DNA of 64,000 bases, taken from contig CAJTYJ010000004.1 in assembly GCA_910583895.1 (NCBI GenBank), forward strand, positions 4,343 to 68,342, read 5' to 3'. The DNA is from an uncultured Lachnospiraceae bacterium (GTDB lineage Bacteria; Bacillota; Clostridia; Lachnospirales; Lachnospiraceae). The position numbers and the translations under genes are program-made. The number at the start of each line of letters is the position of its first letter. The stretch's first letter is position 1. Below, one piece after another: positions 1 through 8,572 of this stretch. The notes under the pieces are model-generated. The model did not search any database and was not told the DNA's origin. It saw nothing but the letters and a program-made list of their open reading frames with translations.

Positions 1-2
1 CA

Positions 3-452
3 GGTCCAACGGGAGCGACCGGCCCAGCGGGAGTTACCGGCCCAACGGGAGCAACAGGAGCCCCAGGAGCCGCCGGTCCGATGGGAGCAACTGGTCCAGC
101 GGGAGCAGCAGGTCCAACGGGAGCGACTGGTCCAGCAGGGGTAACTGGTCCAACGGGAGCAACCGGAGCTTCAGGAGCTGCCGGTCCGATGGGAGCAACT
201 GGTCCAGCGGGAGCAGCAGGTCCAACGGGAGCGACCGGCCCAGCGGGAGTAACTGGTCCAACGGGAGCAACCGGAGCTTCAGGAGCCGCTGGCCCTACAG
301 GAGCGACCGGCCCAGCAGGAGTTGCTGGCACCACCGGCCCGACGGGAGCGACCGGTCCAGCGGGAGTAACTGGTCCAACGGGAGCGACCGGTCCAACCGG
401 GGCAACTGGCCCGACGGGAGCCACCGGTCCAGCCGGCCCAGCCGGCCGCTCT
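3..452 (+). repeat. Tandem 9- and 27/54-bp repeats encoding Gly-X-Y
   Basis: Nine-base units encoding Gly-X-Y are arranged in larger near-identical blocks, for example the block around 81-170 that recurs around 189-280. Such arrays change length by slippage or recombination. Only the part inside the window can be counted. Confidence 0.85.
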
Positions 453-878
453 GCTCCAGCGCCTGTGCTGCATGCGTTGATGGCAATTAGTGATGCGGCG
501 CAGGCTCCGGGAAAGAATGGACTCATTTACTTTACAGATTCTCTGCTTATCAAGGGCACGGATATTTTGCATCCTGTGAATACTGGCAGTTTTTCCCTGG
601 TGGCAAACGGAATTTATGAGATTTCGTATCATACGATTGGCACTAATGCAGCCGTTATTGGTTCACCGGTTCTGGTCGGCGTGCATCTTACCGCTAATCA
701 TGCTGTGATTCCTGGAACAACTTCCTTAGCGACTGTCAGTGGGGCAGATGATAAGGTGGATCTTTCCGGGACTGCATTTATAACGGTAACTGCCGCACCA
801 GTTGAGATCGCACTGATGACAGAGACTATGTATGGACGGTTTACCAACACATCCATAACCATCCACAAGCTGGATTAA
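3..878 (+). CDS. Collagen-like repeat protein with BclA-type C-terminal domain (5' end outside window)
   Basis: The first 150 or so codons are an unbroken Gly-X-Y collagen repeat, dominated by [14 protein letters not shown] triplets, which forms a triple-helical stalk in this family. The last 140 residues are a non-repetitive, beta-rich region that resembles the trimerising head of exosporium protein BclA and related collagen-like surface proteins. The reading frame is open at the window edge, so the start and any anchor sequence lie upstream. At least 291 residues are present. Threonine in the Y position is typical of bacterial collagen-like proteins and is often glycosylated in the family. 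The DNA repeat is near-perfect, so copy number may vary between strains. The gene ends before a terminator at 1083-1112. The role at the spore or cell surface is inferred from the family. Confidence 0.85.
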   Translation, partial: GPTGATGPAGVTGPTGATGAPGAAGPMGATGPAGAAGPTGATGPAGVTGPTGATGASGAAGPMGATGPAGAAGPTGATGPAGVTGPTGATGASGAAGPTGATGPAGVAGTTGPTGATGPAGVTGPTGATGPTGATGPTGATGPAGPAGRSAPAPVLHALMAISDAAQAPGKNGLIYFTDSLLIKGTDILHPVNTGSFSLVANGIYEISYHTIGTNAAVIGSPVLVGVHLTANHAVIPGTTSLATVSGADDKVDLSGTAFITVTAAPVEIALMTETMYGRFTNTSITIHKLD

Positions 879-1082
879 GGATAATGAAACAGAAGAATCG
901 ATTCGATTCTGAAGCTTGAATACATCTGTTATGAGAATGAGGCATATTTGTTGTTGTTCGCAGGTAGTATCTCGCGAGAAAAGTGATATTGATTTGGCAG
1001 CGGAATTCTCAAAAACATTCAAAATCCGTCCTGACCGGGCTGCTTTTTCATGTCCCATCTTTTTTGGGAGGACACCAAAAGG

Positions 1083-1112
1083 AGCTATGTCATTTTTGGC
1101 ATAGCTTTTTTG
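1083..1112 (+). terminator. Intrinsic terminator after the collagen-like gene
   Basis: AGCTATG (1083-1089) pairs with CATAGCT (1100-1106). The stem extends inward with one mismatch and is followed by a run of seven T. It lies between the convergent collagen-like gene and the PrpR-like gene. I see nothing else in the remainder of 879-1225. Confidence 0.75.
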
Positions 1113-1225
1113 GTTAATGTGGCATTGCTGTACGGCTGGGAAGTATCAGGACAAGCCGACCCCTGTGACCGGGATGGTATGCCGCAGTCAGGGGGAGGTA
1201 AGCGGAAGATAATGTCCTTTGCATA

Positions 1226-3022
1226 TTAAAGAAAGGGCTCAGACTGTCTTTGCAGCATCCGCCAGAGCGTTGTACGGCTGATTTTCAGCCGTTCGGCGGC
1301 GCGGGACCGGTTGTTGTGTTCCTGCTCCAGGACCATTCGTATAATATCATAGTCAATATCTTCCAGAGACTGATTGGTGTTAACGATCTCATAGCCCGGC
1401 TGGAAGGATTCGGTGACCTTTGGCGTTTCCTGGCGCAGCATCTGCTTGACCAGTTCGACCCGAATATAGTCGCTGTCTGTAAGGATAATAAGTTGATGGA
1501 TGATTCTTTTAAGCTGGGCGAGGTTGTGATTCCAGCTGAAATTCTGCATCAGTTCAAGGGCTCCCGGTTCAAAGCCCACCACCTGTTTTCCGAGCTCAAT
1601 ATTCGCCTGGCTGATATAGAGCGTGGCAATATTGGGTATGTCATCCGTCCGTTCCCGAAGGGGAGCAAGGCGCAAAACCATGCAGGAAAGGGCGTTCATC
1701 AGGTACTGGCAGACAGAGAGCTGCATCTCTGATTCGGAGGAGATGGAGCAGGAGAATAAGAAACGGTTTCTTTTGCACAGGTCATTCTGTTTTATATAGG
1801 GCAGAAGCTTGCCTGCAACAGATTCATGCAGTGCCTGTGTATTTTTGATGTAGATCGTGATATGGATGTCATTCAGCGGTGAATTGGGACTTTCCATAAA
1901 ATAGTGCCATTTTTTCTGGTTGGTGTTTTCACAGTCAATGATTACAAACGGGTGCTTCTTATATTCACTGTGCCGGTAGAGAAAGGATGCAGCCTTGTCT
2001 TTTCCCGTTCCCACCTCGCCCAGGAGCAGGATGGGCTGAAGCGTTCTGGAATAAGGTTCCAGCGTCTTTCGGGTCGTACCGATCAGACTGGCGCTTCCAT
2101 ATAATTCCGTGTCAAAATTCATGGTTTCTGTATTTTCATAGAGAGAGATTCCAAGATCGTCGATAAGAGCCGGGATATCCTGTGTATGCAGATAGATGTA
2201 GAGATACGGCTCGCCGTCAATTAGCATATGACTGCAGCGGTAGGACAGCAGGCGGTCTTTTGTGCGTTCTTCCAGATGAAAGGCAGGGTTGTTGCAGAAT
2301 GCATCCATATTCTGCTCGATGATCTGAAAACAGATCTCGCTGCTCTGATTTCGGAGCAGATCTGTGTAGATCAGTTTCCGACGGCTGTCATAGACAAAGA
2401 GGGTTTCCTTGCTTCCAAGCAGTGCCTGCTTAAAGATTTTGCTCTGGCGGCGGTAGAAGGAATACATGCGGGCGGTGTTGATGGCCTGGGTGAAGGCAGA
2501 TTCGATACTCTCCCGGCCGGAAGTGATCAGGATATAGTTCATTCCCAGCTCATAAGCAGTCTGTGTGGTGCGCATATCGCACAGAACCATCTCGTAGCCT
2601 TCTGCCAGAAGGTTTGTGATTGCCGGCTTGTCATCTTCCACACTTTCCAGCGTGACGATTCGAATATCGTATTGAAGAAGGTTGCGCAGAAGAATCGCAT
2701 TCTCAATGGTGGAGAGGATTCCAACGACCGCAAAACGGCTGTTATAATTTTCAGCAAGCTTGATGGCACGAAGGATATCGTAGACGGATACCTCGATCCG
2801 CACGACAGGGATATCTACATGTTTTTCGATCAAAGTGGCAGTTCCGCCGCGGGCAACAATGATATCAAAATCATTCAGATTATAGGACTGTACGATCTGA
2901 AGCCCTTTTTGAAGGGTTCCAATACGGACGGTCAATTCAATGTTGTCATTGGATGCAGCAATGTCATTCATGATTTCTTTCATTCCGTTGTAGGGTACAA
3001 TTGCCAAAATATGCGTTTTCAT
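1226..3022 (-). CDS. PrpR-type transcriptional regulator with degenerate AAA+ domain and Fis-type HTH
   Basis: The 598-residue protein has the layout of the propionate-catabolism activator family. Residues 1-185 form a PrpR-N sensor, about 195-290 look PAS-like, an AAA+ core follows, and a Fis-type helix-turn-helix sits at about 570-590 (RAAERLKISRTTLWRML). Walker A is present at about 335-342 (GEVGTGKD). The Walker B strand is degenerate and the GAFTGA loop that contacts sigma-54 in this family is not visible, so the protein probably acts without sigma-54. A GAAGGA ribosome site precedes the ATG. It is divergent from the first PdxA gene. Matching operator-like sequences lie upstream of that gene and of the DUF1537 gene, so it is the natural candidate regulator of the sugar-acid genes. 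The PrpR-N ligand is probably a small organic acid or its CoA or phosphate derivative, which is inference. Confidence 0.85.
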   Translation of the reverse strand: MKTHILAIVPYNGMKEIMNDIAASNDNIELTVRIGTLQKGLQIVQSYNLNDFDIIVARGGTATLIEKHVDIPVVRIEVSVYDILRAIKLAENYNSRFAVVGILSTIENAILLRNLLQYDIRIVTLESVEDDKPAITNLLAEGYEMVLCDMRTTQTAYELGMNYILITSGRESIESAFTQAINTARMYSFYRRQSKIFKQALLGSKETLFVYDSRRKLIYTDLLRNQSSEICFQIIEQNMDAFCNNPAFHLEERTKDRLLSYRCSHMLIDGEPYLYIYLHTQDIPALIDDLGISLYENTETMNFDTELYGSASLIGTTRKTLEPYSRTLQPILLLGEVGTGKDKAASFLYRHSEYKKHPFVIIDCENTNQKKWHYFMESPNSPLNDIHITIYIKNTQALHESVAGKLLPYIKQNDLCKRNRFLFSCSISSESEMQLSVCQYLMNALSCMVLRLAPLRERTDDIPNIATLYISQANIELGKQVVGFEPGALELMQNFSWNHNLAQLKRIIHQLIILTDSDYIRVELVKQMLRQETPKVTESFQPGYEIVNTNQSLEDIDYDIIRMVLEQEHNNRSRAAERLKISRTTLWRMLQRQSEPFL

Positions 3023-3110
3023 ATTGAAATCCTTCCTTCATTTCCTTCCTCTACATTTTAACACGCATTACAAATAAAAACAAATTTATTTACAGAAAAT
3101 TTATATAAAC

Positions 3111-3132
3111 CAAAATAGTTCATAATGAAACA
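3111..3132. promoter_or_regulatory. Operator-like site, distal, upstream of pdxA
   Basis: CAAAATAGTT followed by CATAATGAAACA. The same ten-base start and a similar AAACA end recur at 7158-7180 upstream of the DUF1537 gene. The core AGTTCATAATGAAAC is an imperfect palindrome. It lies in the divergent gap with the PrpR-like regulator, which is the likely binder (inference). Confidence 0.5.
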
Positions 3133-3171
3133 GAAAAAATGCTTTAAAGGGATAGAAAACAAAGAAAAACA

Positions 3172-3180
3172 TGGTATGAT
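3172..3180 (+). promoter_or_regulatory. Extended -10 promoter candidate for pdxA
   Basis: TGGTATGAT matches an extended -10 (TGnTATnnT). No good -35 lies 17 bases upstream, which fits an activator-dependent promoter. Confidence 0.4.
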
Positions 3181-3207
3181 AATGAAAAACGGGATATATT
3201 TTTAAAG

Positions 3208-3224
3208 TGTTAAAAAATGAAACA
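3208..3224. promoter_or_regulatory. Operator-like site, proximal, upstream of pdxA
   Basis: TGTTAAAAAATGAAACA matches 16 of 17 bases with TGTTTAAAAATGAAACA at 7247-7263, in the same orientation ahead of the DUF1537 gene. It overlaps the 5' untranslated region just before the ribosome site at 3226-3230. Confidence 0.55.
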
Positions 3225-3237
3225 CAGGAGAAGAGCA

Positions 3238-4344
3238 ATGAAACCGGTTATTGGAATTACCATGGGGGATCCTTCCGGAAACGGTCCGGAAATATCCATA
3301 AAGACATTGATGAATGAGAACATTTATAAGGTGTGCAGGCCAATCATCATTGGGGATGCAAAGTGCATGGAAGAAGCGGCTAAGACCGTAGAAGGGGCAG
3401 AGAACCTTATCCTACATGCTGTCCATGATGTGAAAGATGCAGAATTTACGCCTGGTGTGATTGACGTGTATGACATGAATCAGATTGATATCAGCAAACG
3501 ACTTTACCGGAAGGACAGAGGGAAGCTTGGCGAAATCATGACGGATGAAGAGCTGAAGGCTGCATATAAGGAGAGTCATATGATGTGCGGTGAGGCGGCT
3601 TTTCGGTATGTGGAAAAGGTGATCAGACTTGCCATGGCAGGAGAAATAGATGCTACTGTGACGAATGCGCTGAATAAGGACCATATTAATATGGCGGGGC
3701 ACCACTATTCCGGTCATACGGAGATCTATGCCCATTATACGGGGACCAAGAAATATACCATGATGCTGGCACATGATCATCTGCGGGTAGTGCATGTGAG
3801 CACCCATGTCTCTTTGCGGGAGGCGTGCGACCGGGTGAAAAAAGACCGGGTGCTGGATGTCATTCGGATTGCCAATGAGGGCTGCAAAGCTTTGGGGATC
3901 CCAAAACCAAAGATCGGGGTGGCAGGTTTGAATCCCCATTGTGGAGAAAACGGTATGTTTGGCAGGGAAGAAATCGAGGAGATTCAGCCGGCTATTGACG
4001 CGGCAATGGCGGAGGGCATCCTGATTCCTGAAAAGGCACCGACTCCGCCGGATACCATATTCAGCAAGGCACTGGGCGGCTGGTATGATGTTGTAGTTGC
4101 CATGTATCATGATCAGGGACATATTCCTCTGAAGGTAAAAGGATTTGTATATAACCAGGAACAGAAGAAATGGGATGCAGTCGAGGGAGTCAATGTGACT
4201 CTGGGGCTTCCGATTATTCGCACTTCGGTGGATCATGGAACGGGAGAGGATTATGCAGGAGACGGAAGTGCCAGTGAACGAAGCCTTGAAAATGCAGTGG
4301 ATTATGCCATTCATATGGTTCTGGCAAAAGCAGGTTCCAAGTAA
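3238..4344 (+). CDS. pdxA: PdxA-family dehydrogenase (PdxA2-type, four-carbon acid phosphate)
   Basis: PdxA-family enzymes oxidise a hydroxy-acid 4-phosphate with NAD and a divalent metal, and the product decarboxylates. Family landmarks are the N-terminal GITMGDPSGNGPE, a metal-binding His in GHTE (about 159), NPHCGENG (about 233), YHDQGH (about 290) and the C-terminal SVDHGTGEDYAG. The first ATG of the open frame is seven codons upstream. The ATG at 3238 is preferred because AGGAG at 3226-3230 lies seven bases before it and the protein then begins MKPVIGITMG as the family does. The length is 368 residues, slightly above typical PdxA. Its neighbours (DUF1537 kinase, TTT transporter, second PdxA) point to PdxA2-like action on threonate- or erythronate-4-phosphate rather than vitamin B6 synthesis. 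The substrate is inferred. Confidence 0.88.
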   Translation: MKPVIGITMGDPSGNGPEISIKTLMNENIYKVCRPIIIGDAKCMEEAAKTVEGAENLILHAVHDVKDAEFTPGVIDVYDMNQIDISKRLYRKDRGKLGEIMTDEELKAAYKESHMMCGEAAFRYVEKVIRLAMAGEIDATVTNALNKDHINMAGHHYSGHTEIYAHYTGTKKYTMMLAHDHLRVVHVSTHVSLREACDRVKKDRVLDVIRIANEGCKALGIPKPKIGVAGLNPHCGENGMFGREEIEEIQPAIDAAMAEGILIPEKAPTPPDTIFSKALGGWYDVVVAMYHDQGHIPLKVKGFVYNQEQKKWDAVEGVNVTLGLPIIRTSVDHGTGEDYAGDGSASERSLENAVDYAIHMVLAKAGSK

Positions 4345-4416
4345 GAAAGGCGGTCCTGGCTTGTCTGAGGGGGCGTTGTAAAAGGCTTTCTGGCACTTAT
4401 ATGGAATGCATCAGAC

Positions 4417-4486
4417 AAAAAAATCGGATTGGTCTGTCTCAAATGGACATTTTACGTTCCTCTGTGACAGACAAATCCGATTTTTT
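4417..4486. terminator. Bidirectional terminator between convergent pdxA and GH36 genes
   Basis: An arm at 4417-4438 (A-run, then ATCGGATTGGTCTGTC) pairs with 4466-4486 (GACAGACAAATCCGAT, then a T-run) with one mismatch over about 20 base pairs. A-tract and T-tract flanks make it usable from both sides. Confidence 0.85.
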
Positions 4487-4569
4487 GTTCGTTCCGGTTC
4501 ACGCAGTGCTGCTTTGATGTGCTGTAAGAAGTATTTATAATATCTGTATGCTTTGTATCCGCCTGGGGC

Positions 4570-6897
4570 TTATTCTTTCACCAGTTCGATGTCGTAAAAT
4601 CTGGTGGAATAATCAATGTAATATCTGGTATCTTCATCCAGATTATGTCCGTTGAAATCGGATTTCAGACGGATTCCTCCATGGTTCAAAAGATCCCCAT
4701 ACAGCGTGTAGTCTTCGGTTTCCCGCGGCATCCGGACAAAACCAGTTGCAGGATCATCGGAAGAGAGAGAGGCAAAGCGGCCCTTCATGGGTTTTACATT
4801 CATCATGGCCGGCCGGCTGACAAGATGATAGAGAGCGTTGTCTTTGAGCCCTCTGGTTTTCAGGATGCGGATGGGGCTTCCCGGCTGCAGGAGTTCCTGC
4901 AGGGTCATGACAGCACCGGTAAGCTGATCTTTGCTGACTTCCATGAGGCAGTAATGTCCGTTTTCACCGGTTTGGATACGGTACAGATCGGCATCCATGA
5001 TCCAGTTCCGAAGCTTTTTATAATGCCGGATCTGCTCTTGGATATCCTCCAGTTCGTCCGCCCGGAGCCGGCAGATATCCAGTTCGTAACCAAGAATTCC
5101 GAAAGCCGCCACTTCGTATCGGGTGGAAATGGGGGTCTCTCTGAGGGTCTGGTGATTTGGGATGGAGGAAACATGGCAGCCCAGAACACTGAGCGGATAG
5201 CCATAGGAGTAATTTGTCTGAATCTGCTGGCGGCACAGGGCGTCCGAATTATCGCTTGCCCAGAATTGCGGCATATAGCAGAGCATTCCCAGATCCGCGC
5301 GGTTCCCGCCGGAAGCGCAGCTTTCAAAAAGGATGTCAGGGAAACGATCGGTCAGACGTTTGAGCAGGGAGTAAAGCCCAAGAAGAAAACGGTGTCCGGT
5401 CTCACCCTGTTGTTCTTTTGGCAGAAACGGACTGTAGCAGTCGCTGATCCCACGGTTCATATCCCATTTCACATAGTCCACACCGCAGGAAAATACCCTG
5501 CACAATGCGTGGTAAAGATAGTCAATGACTTCCGGATTACAGAAATCCAGAAGACGCGTATTGCGGCCTTCGCTGTTTGGCTGTCCTGGTACTGCCAAAG
5601 ACCAGTCCGGATGAGCGCGGAACAGATCACTGTCCACGCTGACGGCTTCGGGTTCCACCCAGATGCCAAACTGCATGCCCATATCGTGAATCCTGGCGGA
5701 AAGTCCTTCGATTCCATGGGGGAGTTTTTCGTAATTGCATACCCAGTCTCCCATGGAAGTCTTTGTATTCTCCCGTTTTCCGAACCATCCGTCATCCAGC
5801 ACAAAGAGTTCGATGCCCGCATCATGGGCAGCATCTGCCAGGTGTAAAAGCTTTTCCTCATCAAAATCAAAATAGGCGGCTTCCCAGCTGTTGATCAGGA
5901 CCGGTCTTGGCCGGTGCGCCCAGATTCCCCGAAGAATATAATTTCTGATAAAATCATGGTAATTTCTGCTGAGTCTTCCAAAACCTTCTGAAGAAAAACT
6001 TAAGACAGCTTCCGGGGCAGTGAAACAGTCGTTCGGTTTTAGAAGCCAGGAAAATCCTTCCGGCTGTATGCCTGTGGAGAAGCGCAGGCGGCTCAGTTCT
6101 CCGCTTTGTGCGCATTCCCGGTGGCTGCCGCTGTAGATCAGGTTGCTTCCATATACTTCTCCGGAGGTTTCTGTACAGCATGGACGGGACAGCATGACAA
6201 AAGGATTGGCCCGGTTGCTGGAAAAACCAAGGCGGGTTTCGCTTACAAGTGTTTTTCCTGTACAGGGGGTCATGGATTTGTGCATCTCACTTGTCCAGCT
6301 TCCGTGGAAATTTGTGAAGATATAGTCGCTGTCATCGAAGTCGATCTGCGAACTCAGAAGTCTGCGGACAATGACAGGTTCTGTCCCGTGATTTTCCAGC
6401 CGGGTGCTTCGCAAAATGACGTCACAGTCTTCGTAAACCGTATAATATAAATACAGAACAAGTTTTCGCCCGTTTGCTTCTTTCATTCGGATGCGCAAAG
6501 TGTTTCCCCTGGCCTGCCCTGGAGAGAGGGCACAGGGAAGTTCTGTGTTCATCGGTTTTTCATTCAGGATTTCCCAGGAATCAAAGAGAAAATCACAGGT
6601 TCTGCTCCCGTCAGAAAATTCCAGATCAATAAAAGGGTCGCCAAAATCTCCTTTCCCGAGCGTGGAGATCTCTCCCCGAAGCAGTTCCATGCTCAGGTTG
6701 GGGGTGTCCGGGCTGTAGGCAATGGTTGCGCTTGGAAGGGAGCTGTGGCGCTGCGTCATGGCAGACGCCCCGTCGGTTCCCAGGCAAAGGCGCTTGCCAT
6801 AGTGCAGATGTTCCAGGTGTCCGGCCTCTTCTACACGAAATACATAGGACGTGCAGGCGGTAGACAGATAAAATACATGGTTGTGATGGGTGATCAT
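4570..6897 (-). CDS. Alpha-galactosidase, glycoside hydrolase family 36
   Basis: GH36 enzymes release terminal alpha-galactose from raffinose-family or other galactosides with retention. The 775-residue protein has the beta-sandwich N-terminus, WEAAYFDF and LDDGWFGKR at the barrel start, the nucleophile Asp in YVKWDMNR (about 479), and the acid/base Asp in the FWASDNSD segment (about 549) after CASGGNRADLGML. No signal peptide is visible, so action is cytosolic. AGGAGG (6905-6910 on the opposite strand) gives a clear start. It is transcribed alone, away from the DUF1537 operon, with the 188-bp inverted-repeat element in the shared upstream gap. Its place in the sugar-acid island suggests a galactosylated substrate, but it could be an independent unit. 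Confidence 0.93.
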   Translation of the reverse strand: MITHHNHVFYLSTACTSYVFRVEEAGHLEHLHYGKRLCLGTDGASAMTQRHSSLPSATIAYSPDTPNLSMELLRGEISTLGKGDFGDPFIDLEFSDGSRTCDFLFDSWEILNEKPMNTELPCALSPGQARGNTLRIRMKEANGRKLVLYLYYTVYEDCDVILRSTRLENHGTEPVIVRRLLSSQIDFDDSDYIFTNFHGSWTSEMHKSMTPCTGKTLVSETRLGFSSNRANPFVMLSRPCCTETSGEVYGSNLIYSGSHRECAQSGELSRLRFSTGIQPEGFSWLLKPNDCFTAPEAVLSFSSEGFGRLSRNYHDFIRNYILRGIWAHRPRPVLINSWEAAYFDFDEEKLLHLADAAHDAGIELFVLDDGWFGKRENTKTSMGDWVCNYEKLPHGIEGLSARIHDMGMQFGIWVEPEAVSVDSDLFRAHPDWSLAVPGQPNSEGRNTRLLDFCNPEVIDYLYHALCRVFSCGVDYVKWDMNRGISDCYSPFLPKEQQGETGHRFLLGLYSLLKRLTDRFPDILFESCASGGNRADLGMLCYMPQFWASDNSDALCRQQIQTNYSYGYPLSVLGCHVSSIPNHQTLRETPISTRYEVAAFGILGYELDICRLRADELEDIQEQIRHYKKLRNWIMDADLYRIQTGENGHYCLMEVSKDQLTGAVMTLQELLQPGSPIRILKTRGLKDNALYHLVSRPAMMNVKPMKGRFASLSSDDPATGFVRMPRETEDYTLYGDLLNHGGIRLKSDFNGHNLDEDTRYYIDYSTRFYDIELVKE

Positions 6898-6939
6898 AGG
6901 TTATCCTCCTGTAAGATGATGTATTGGTAAAAATCTTAT

Positions 6940-7127
6940 ATGATGCCAGGGTCAAAAGGTCATGTATGACATGCTTGCATGTCAATCCATGACTTTGGGA
7001 CCCGAAAAAACATGAAAAAGTAGCCCGATAGGGCGGATTTTGAATGTTTTTAGGATTGCGGGAGCATGAAATGCGGAACAATCCGTAGGCATCAGGGGGG
7101 CAAAAAACCTTTTGACCCCAACATCAT
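6940..7127. repeat. 188-bp element with 21-bp terminal inverted repeats (MITE- or REP-like)
   Basis: 6940-6960 and 7107-7127 are inverted repeats identical at 18 of 21 positions. Both contain ATGATG and GGGTCAAAAGGT, and the only differences are three adjacent bases. TAT flanks both ends and could be a target duplication. Inside, 6949-7004 can fold into a nested stem that includes GACATGC-TT-GCATGTC. Further stems are GCCC/GGGC (7023-7034) and CGGATT/AATCCG (7034-7085). There is no open reading frame. It fills most of the gap between the GH36 and DUF1537 genes. Confidence 0.65.
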
Positions 7128-7157
7128 TATATGGAATAAAAACAACAGATCATAGAG

Positions 7158-7180
7158 CAAAATAGTTTCAATATAAAACA
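7158..7180. promoter_or_regulatory. Operator-like site, distal, upstream of the DUF1537 operon
   Basis: CAAAATAGTT then TCAATATAAAACA. The first ten bases are identical to the site at 3111-3132 and the tail is closely similar. It abuts the promoter candidate at 7184. Confidence 0.5.
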
Positions 7181-7183
7181 TTT

Positions 7184-7199
7184 TGGTATAAAAATTGCA
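7184..7199 (+). promoter_or_regulatory. Promoter candidate: extended -10, also with -24/-12 spacing
   Basis: TGGTATAAAAATTGCA can be read as an extended -10 (TGGTATAAA). It can also be read as a sigma-54-like site, since GG and GC are exactly ten bases apart. The regulator in this window lacks a visible GAFTGA motif, which favours the first reading. Confidence 0.4.
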
Positions 7200-7246
7200 T
7201 AAAAACAGAGGCTGATTTTAGAGCATATTTAACATAAATAAAGATA

Positions 7247-7263
7247 TGTTTAAAAATGAAACA
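7247..7263. promoter_or_regulatory. Operator-like site, proximal, upstream of the DUF1537 operon
   Basis: TGTTTAAAAATGAAACA matches the site at 3208-3224 in 16 of 17 bases. It overlaps an upstream ATG that I do not accept as the start of the kinase gene. Confidence 0.55.
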
Positions 7264-7356
7264 AAATATGATGGTGAAATGGTTGAAAAAGAAATCTATA
7301 TCGTTTATTTTAGGGACAGAAACAAACAAGAAAACTTTTGTCAAGGGGTAGGAAAC

Positions 7357-8553
7357 GTGATTCAGATCTTGATCATTGCGGATGATGATACGGGCATGCT
7401 GGATGCGGGTGCACCGTTTGCAAAACGGGGAATCCGGACAGAAGCCATCATTCAGGAGCCGTCAGCAGCGCTTTTGAAAGAGAGTGAAGCGGTGGTAGCA
7501 GTAGTCAGTACAAAGACCAGACATGCACCAAGGGACCAGGCATATCAGAGGGTCTATAAGATTGCCAGGATTGCTTTAGAAGCAGGGGTTCCGATTCTGT
7601 ACAAGAAAACAGATTCTGCTCTGCGGGGGCCCGTTGGCGCAGAACTTGAGGCTCTTATGGATGCTGCCGATGATAACCTTTCTTTTTTTCCGGCATATCC
7701 GGATGCAGGGAGAACGACAATAAAAGGGGTTCAGTATGTGGATGGGGTACCGGTGGGAGAGAGTGTTTTTTCGAAAGATGAACTGAATCCGGTGGTCCAA
7801 TCCGATATACCGGATATTCTAAGACAGACGACGGATGCTGCAGCGGTCCTGGCAGGAGAGCGGGAAAGCCAAAGATCTGAAAAGCATCAGATCACCATAT
7901 TTGATGCAGAAAATACGGAAGCGTTTCATCGGACTGTGAAAGAATTTCTGGAAAAAACCACGCCCAGGCTGCTGGCGGGGTGTGCAGGGCTGGCCTGTGA
8001 ACTGGCAGATCTGCTTAGTTTTCCCAAAAGCGTGGTGCCAAAGTTTCCGGTCGTCAAGAGGCTGTTTGTGCTGTGCGGAAGTTCCAATCCGGTTACTGCA
8101 GAACAGGTGGATTATGCGGCGGCTCATGGATTTACCCGTTTCACGCTGAAAAAGGAAGACATGACCGGAAAGGAACAGCTTTTGGATATTCGGAAAGCCT
8201 GTGTCGAAGGAAAACCGATCATTCTTGCGATGGAATATCTTCTGCCGGAAACGGCCGGAAGGCCGGGAATCAAAAAACAGGAGCTGGGCAATCTGATTAT
8301 AGAATCGGTCAATCAGGTGCTGCTTCAGTGTATGGATGTGCTTCCGGATTACGTATTGTTCCTGACGGGTGGTGATACTTTGGGAACGTTTATACAGCGA
8401 AGCGGGTGTGAACGGATTCAGATTCTGGGAGAATTCAGCCCGGGAGTCATAAAGAATCTCTTTTACATAAATGGGAAAAAAGTATATGCTTTCTCCAAAA
8501 GCGGCGGTTTTGGAAACAAAGAGCTCTTGCTGCAGCTTTTCAATGAAACATGA
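7357..8553 (+). CDS. DUF1537 four-carbon acid sugar kinase family protein
   Basis: Members (OtnK, DtnK, LtnK types) phosphorylate threonate, erythronate or their 2-keto forms at O4. The N-terminal domain begins QILIIADDDTGMLDAG, the family's acidic substrate site, and the C-terminal nucleotide-binding domain carries LTGGDTLGTF (about 337) and GEFSPGV. The open frame starts at 7246, but residues before the GTG at 7357 do not resemble the family. AAGGGG at 7343-7348 sits eight bases before that GTG, so 7357 is chosen, giving 398 residues. It heads the operon with TctB, TctA and TctC. Together with PdxA it makes the kinase-dehydrogenase pair known to convert threonate-type acids to dihydroxyacetone phosphate. 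Exact acid unknown. Confidence 0.88.
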   Translation: MIQILIIADDDTGMLDAGAPFAKRGIRTEAIIQEPSAALLKESEAVVAVVSTKTRHAPRDQAYQRVYKIARIALEAGVPILYKKTDSALRGPVGAELEALMDAADDNLSFFPAYPDAGRTTIKGVQYVDGVPVGESVFSKDELNPVVQSDIPDILRQTTDAAAVLAGERESQRSEKHQITIFDAENTEAFHRTVKEFLEKTTPRLLAGCAGLACELADLLSFPKSVVPKFPVVKRLFVLCGSSNPVTAEQVDYAAAHGFTRFTLKKEDMTGKEQLLDIRKACVEGKPIILAMEYLLPETAGRPGIKKQELGNLIIESVNQVLLQCMDVLPDYVLFLTGGDTLGTFIQRSGCERIQILGEFSPGVIKNLFYINGKKVYAFSKSGGFGNKELLLQLFNET

Positions 8554-8572
8554 GAAAAAGGAGGAAAAAAGA

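Noticed and set aside
1140..1225. Small gene or RNA after the first terminator
   Set aside because: No start with ribosome site, no stable hairpin and no recognisable motif.
3208..3230. pdxA start at the upstream ATG (3217)
   Set aside because: That ATG lies inside the operator-like motif and precedes the only good ribosome site. The family N-terminus begins at 3238.
7246..7356. DUF1537 start at 7246
   Set aside because: The extra 37 residues do not resemble the family, the ATG overlaps the operator-like motif, and GTG 7357 has a well-spaced ribosome site.
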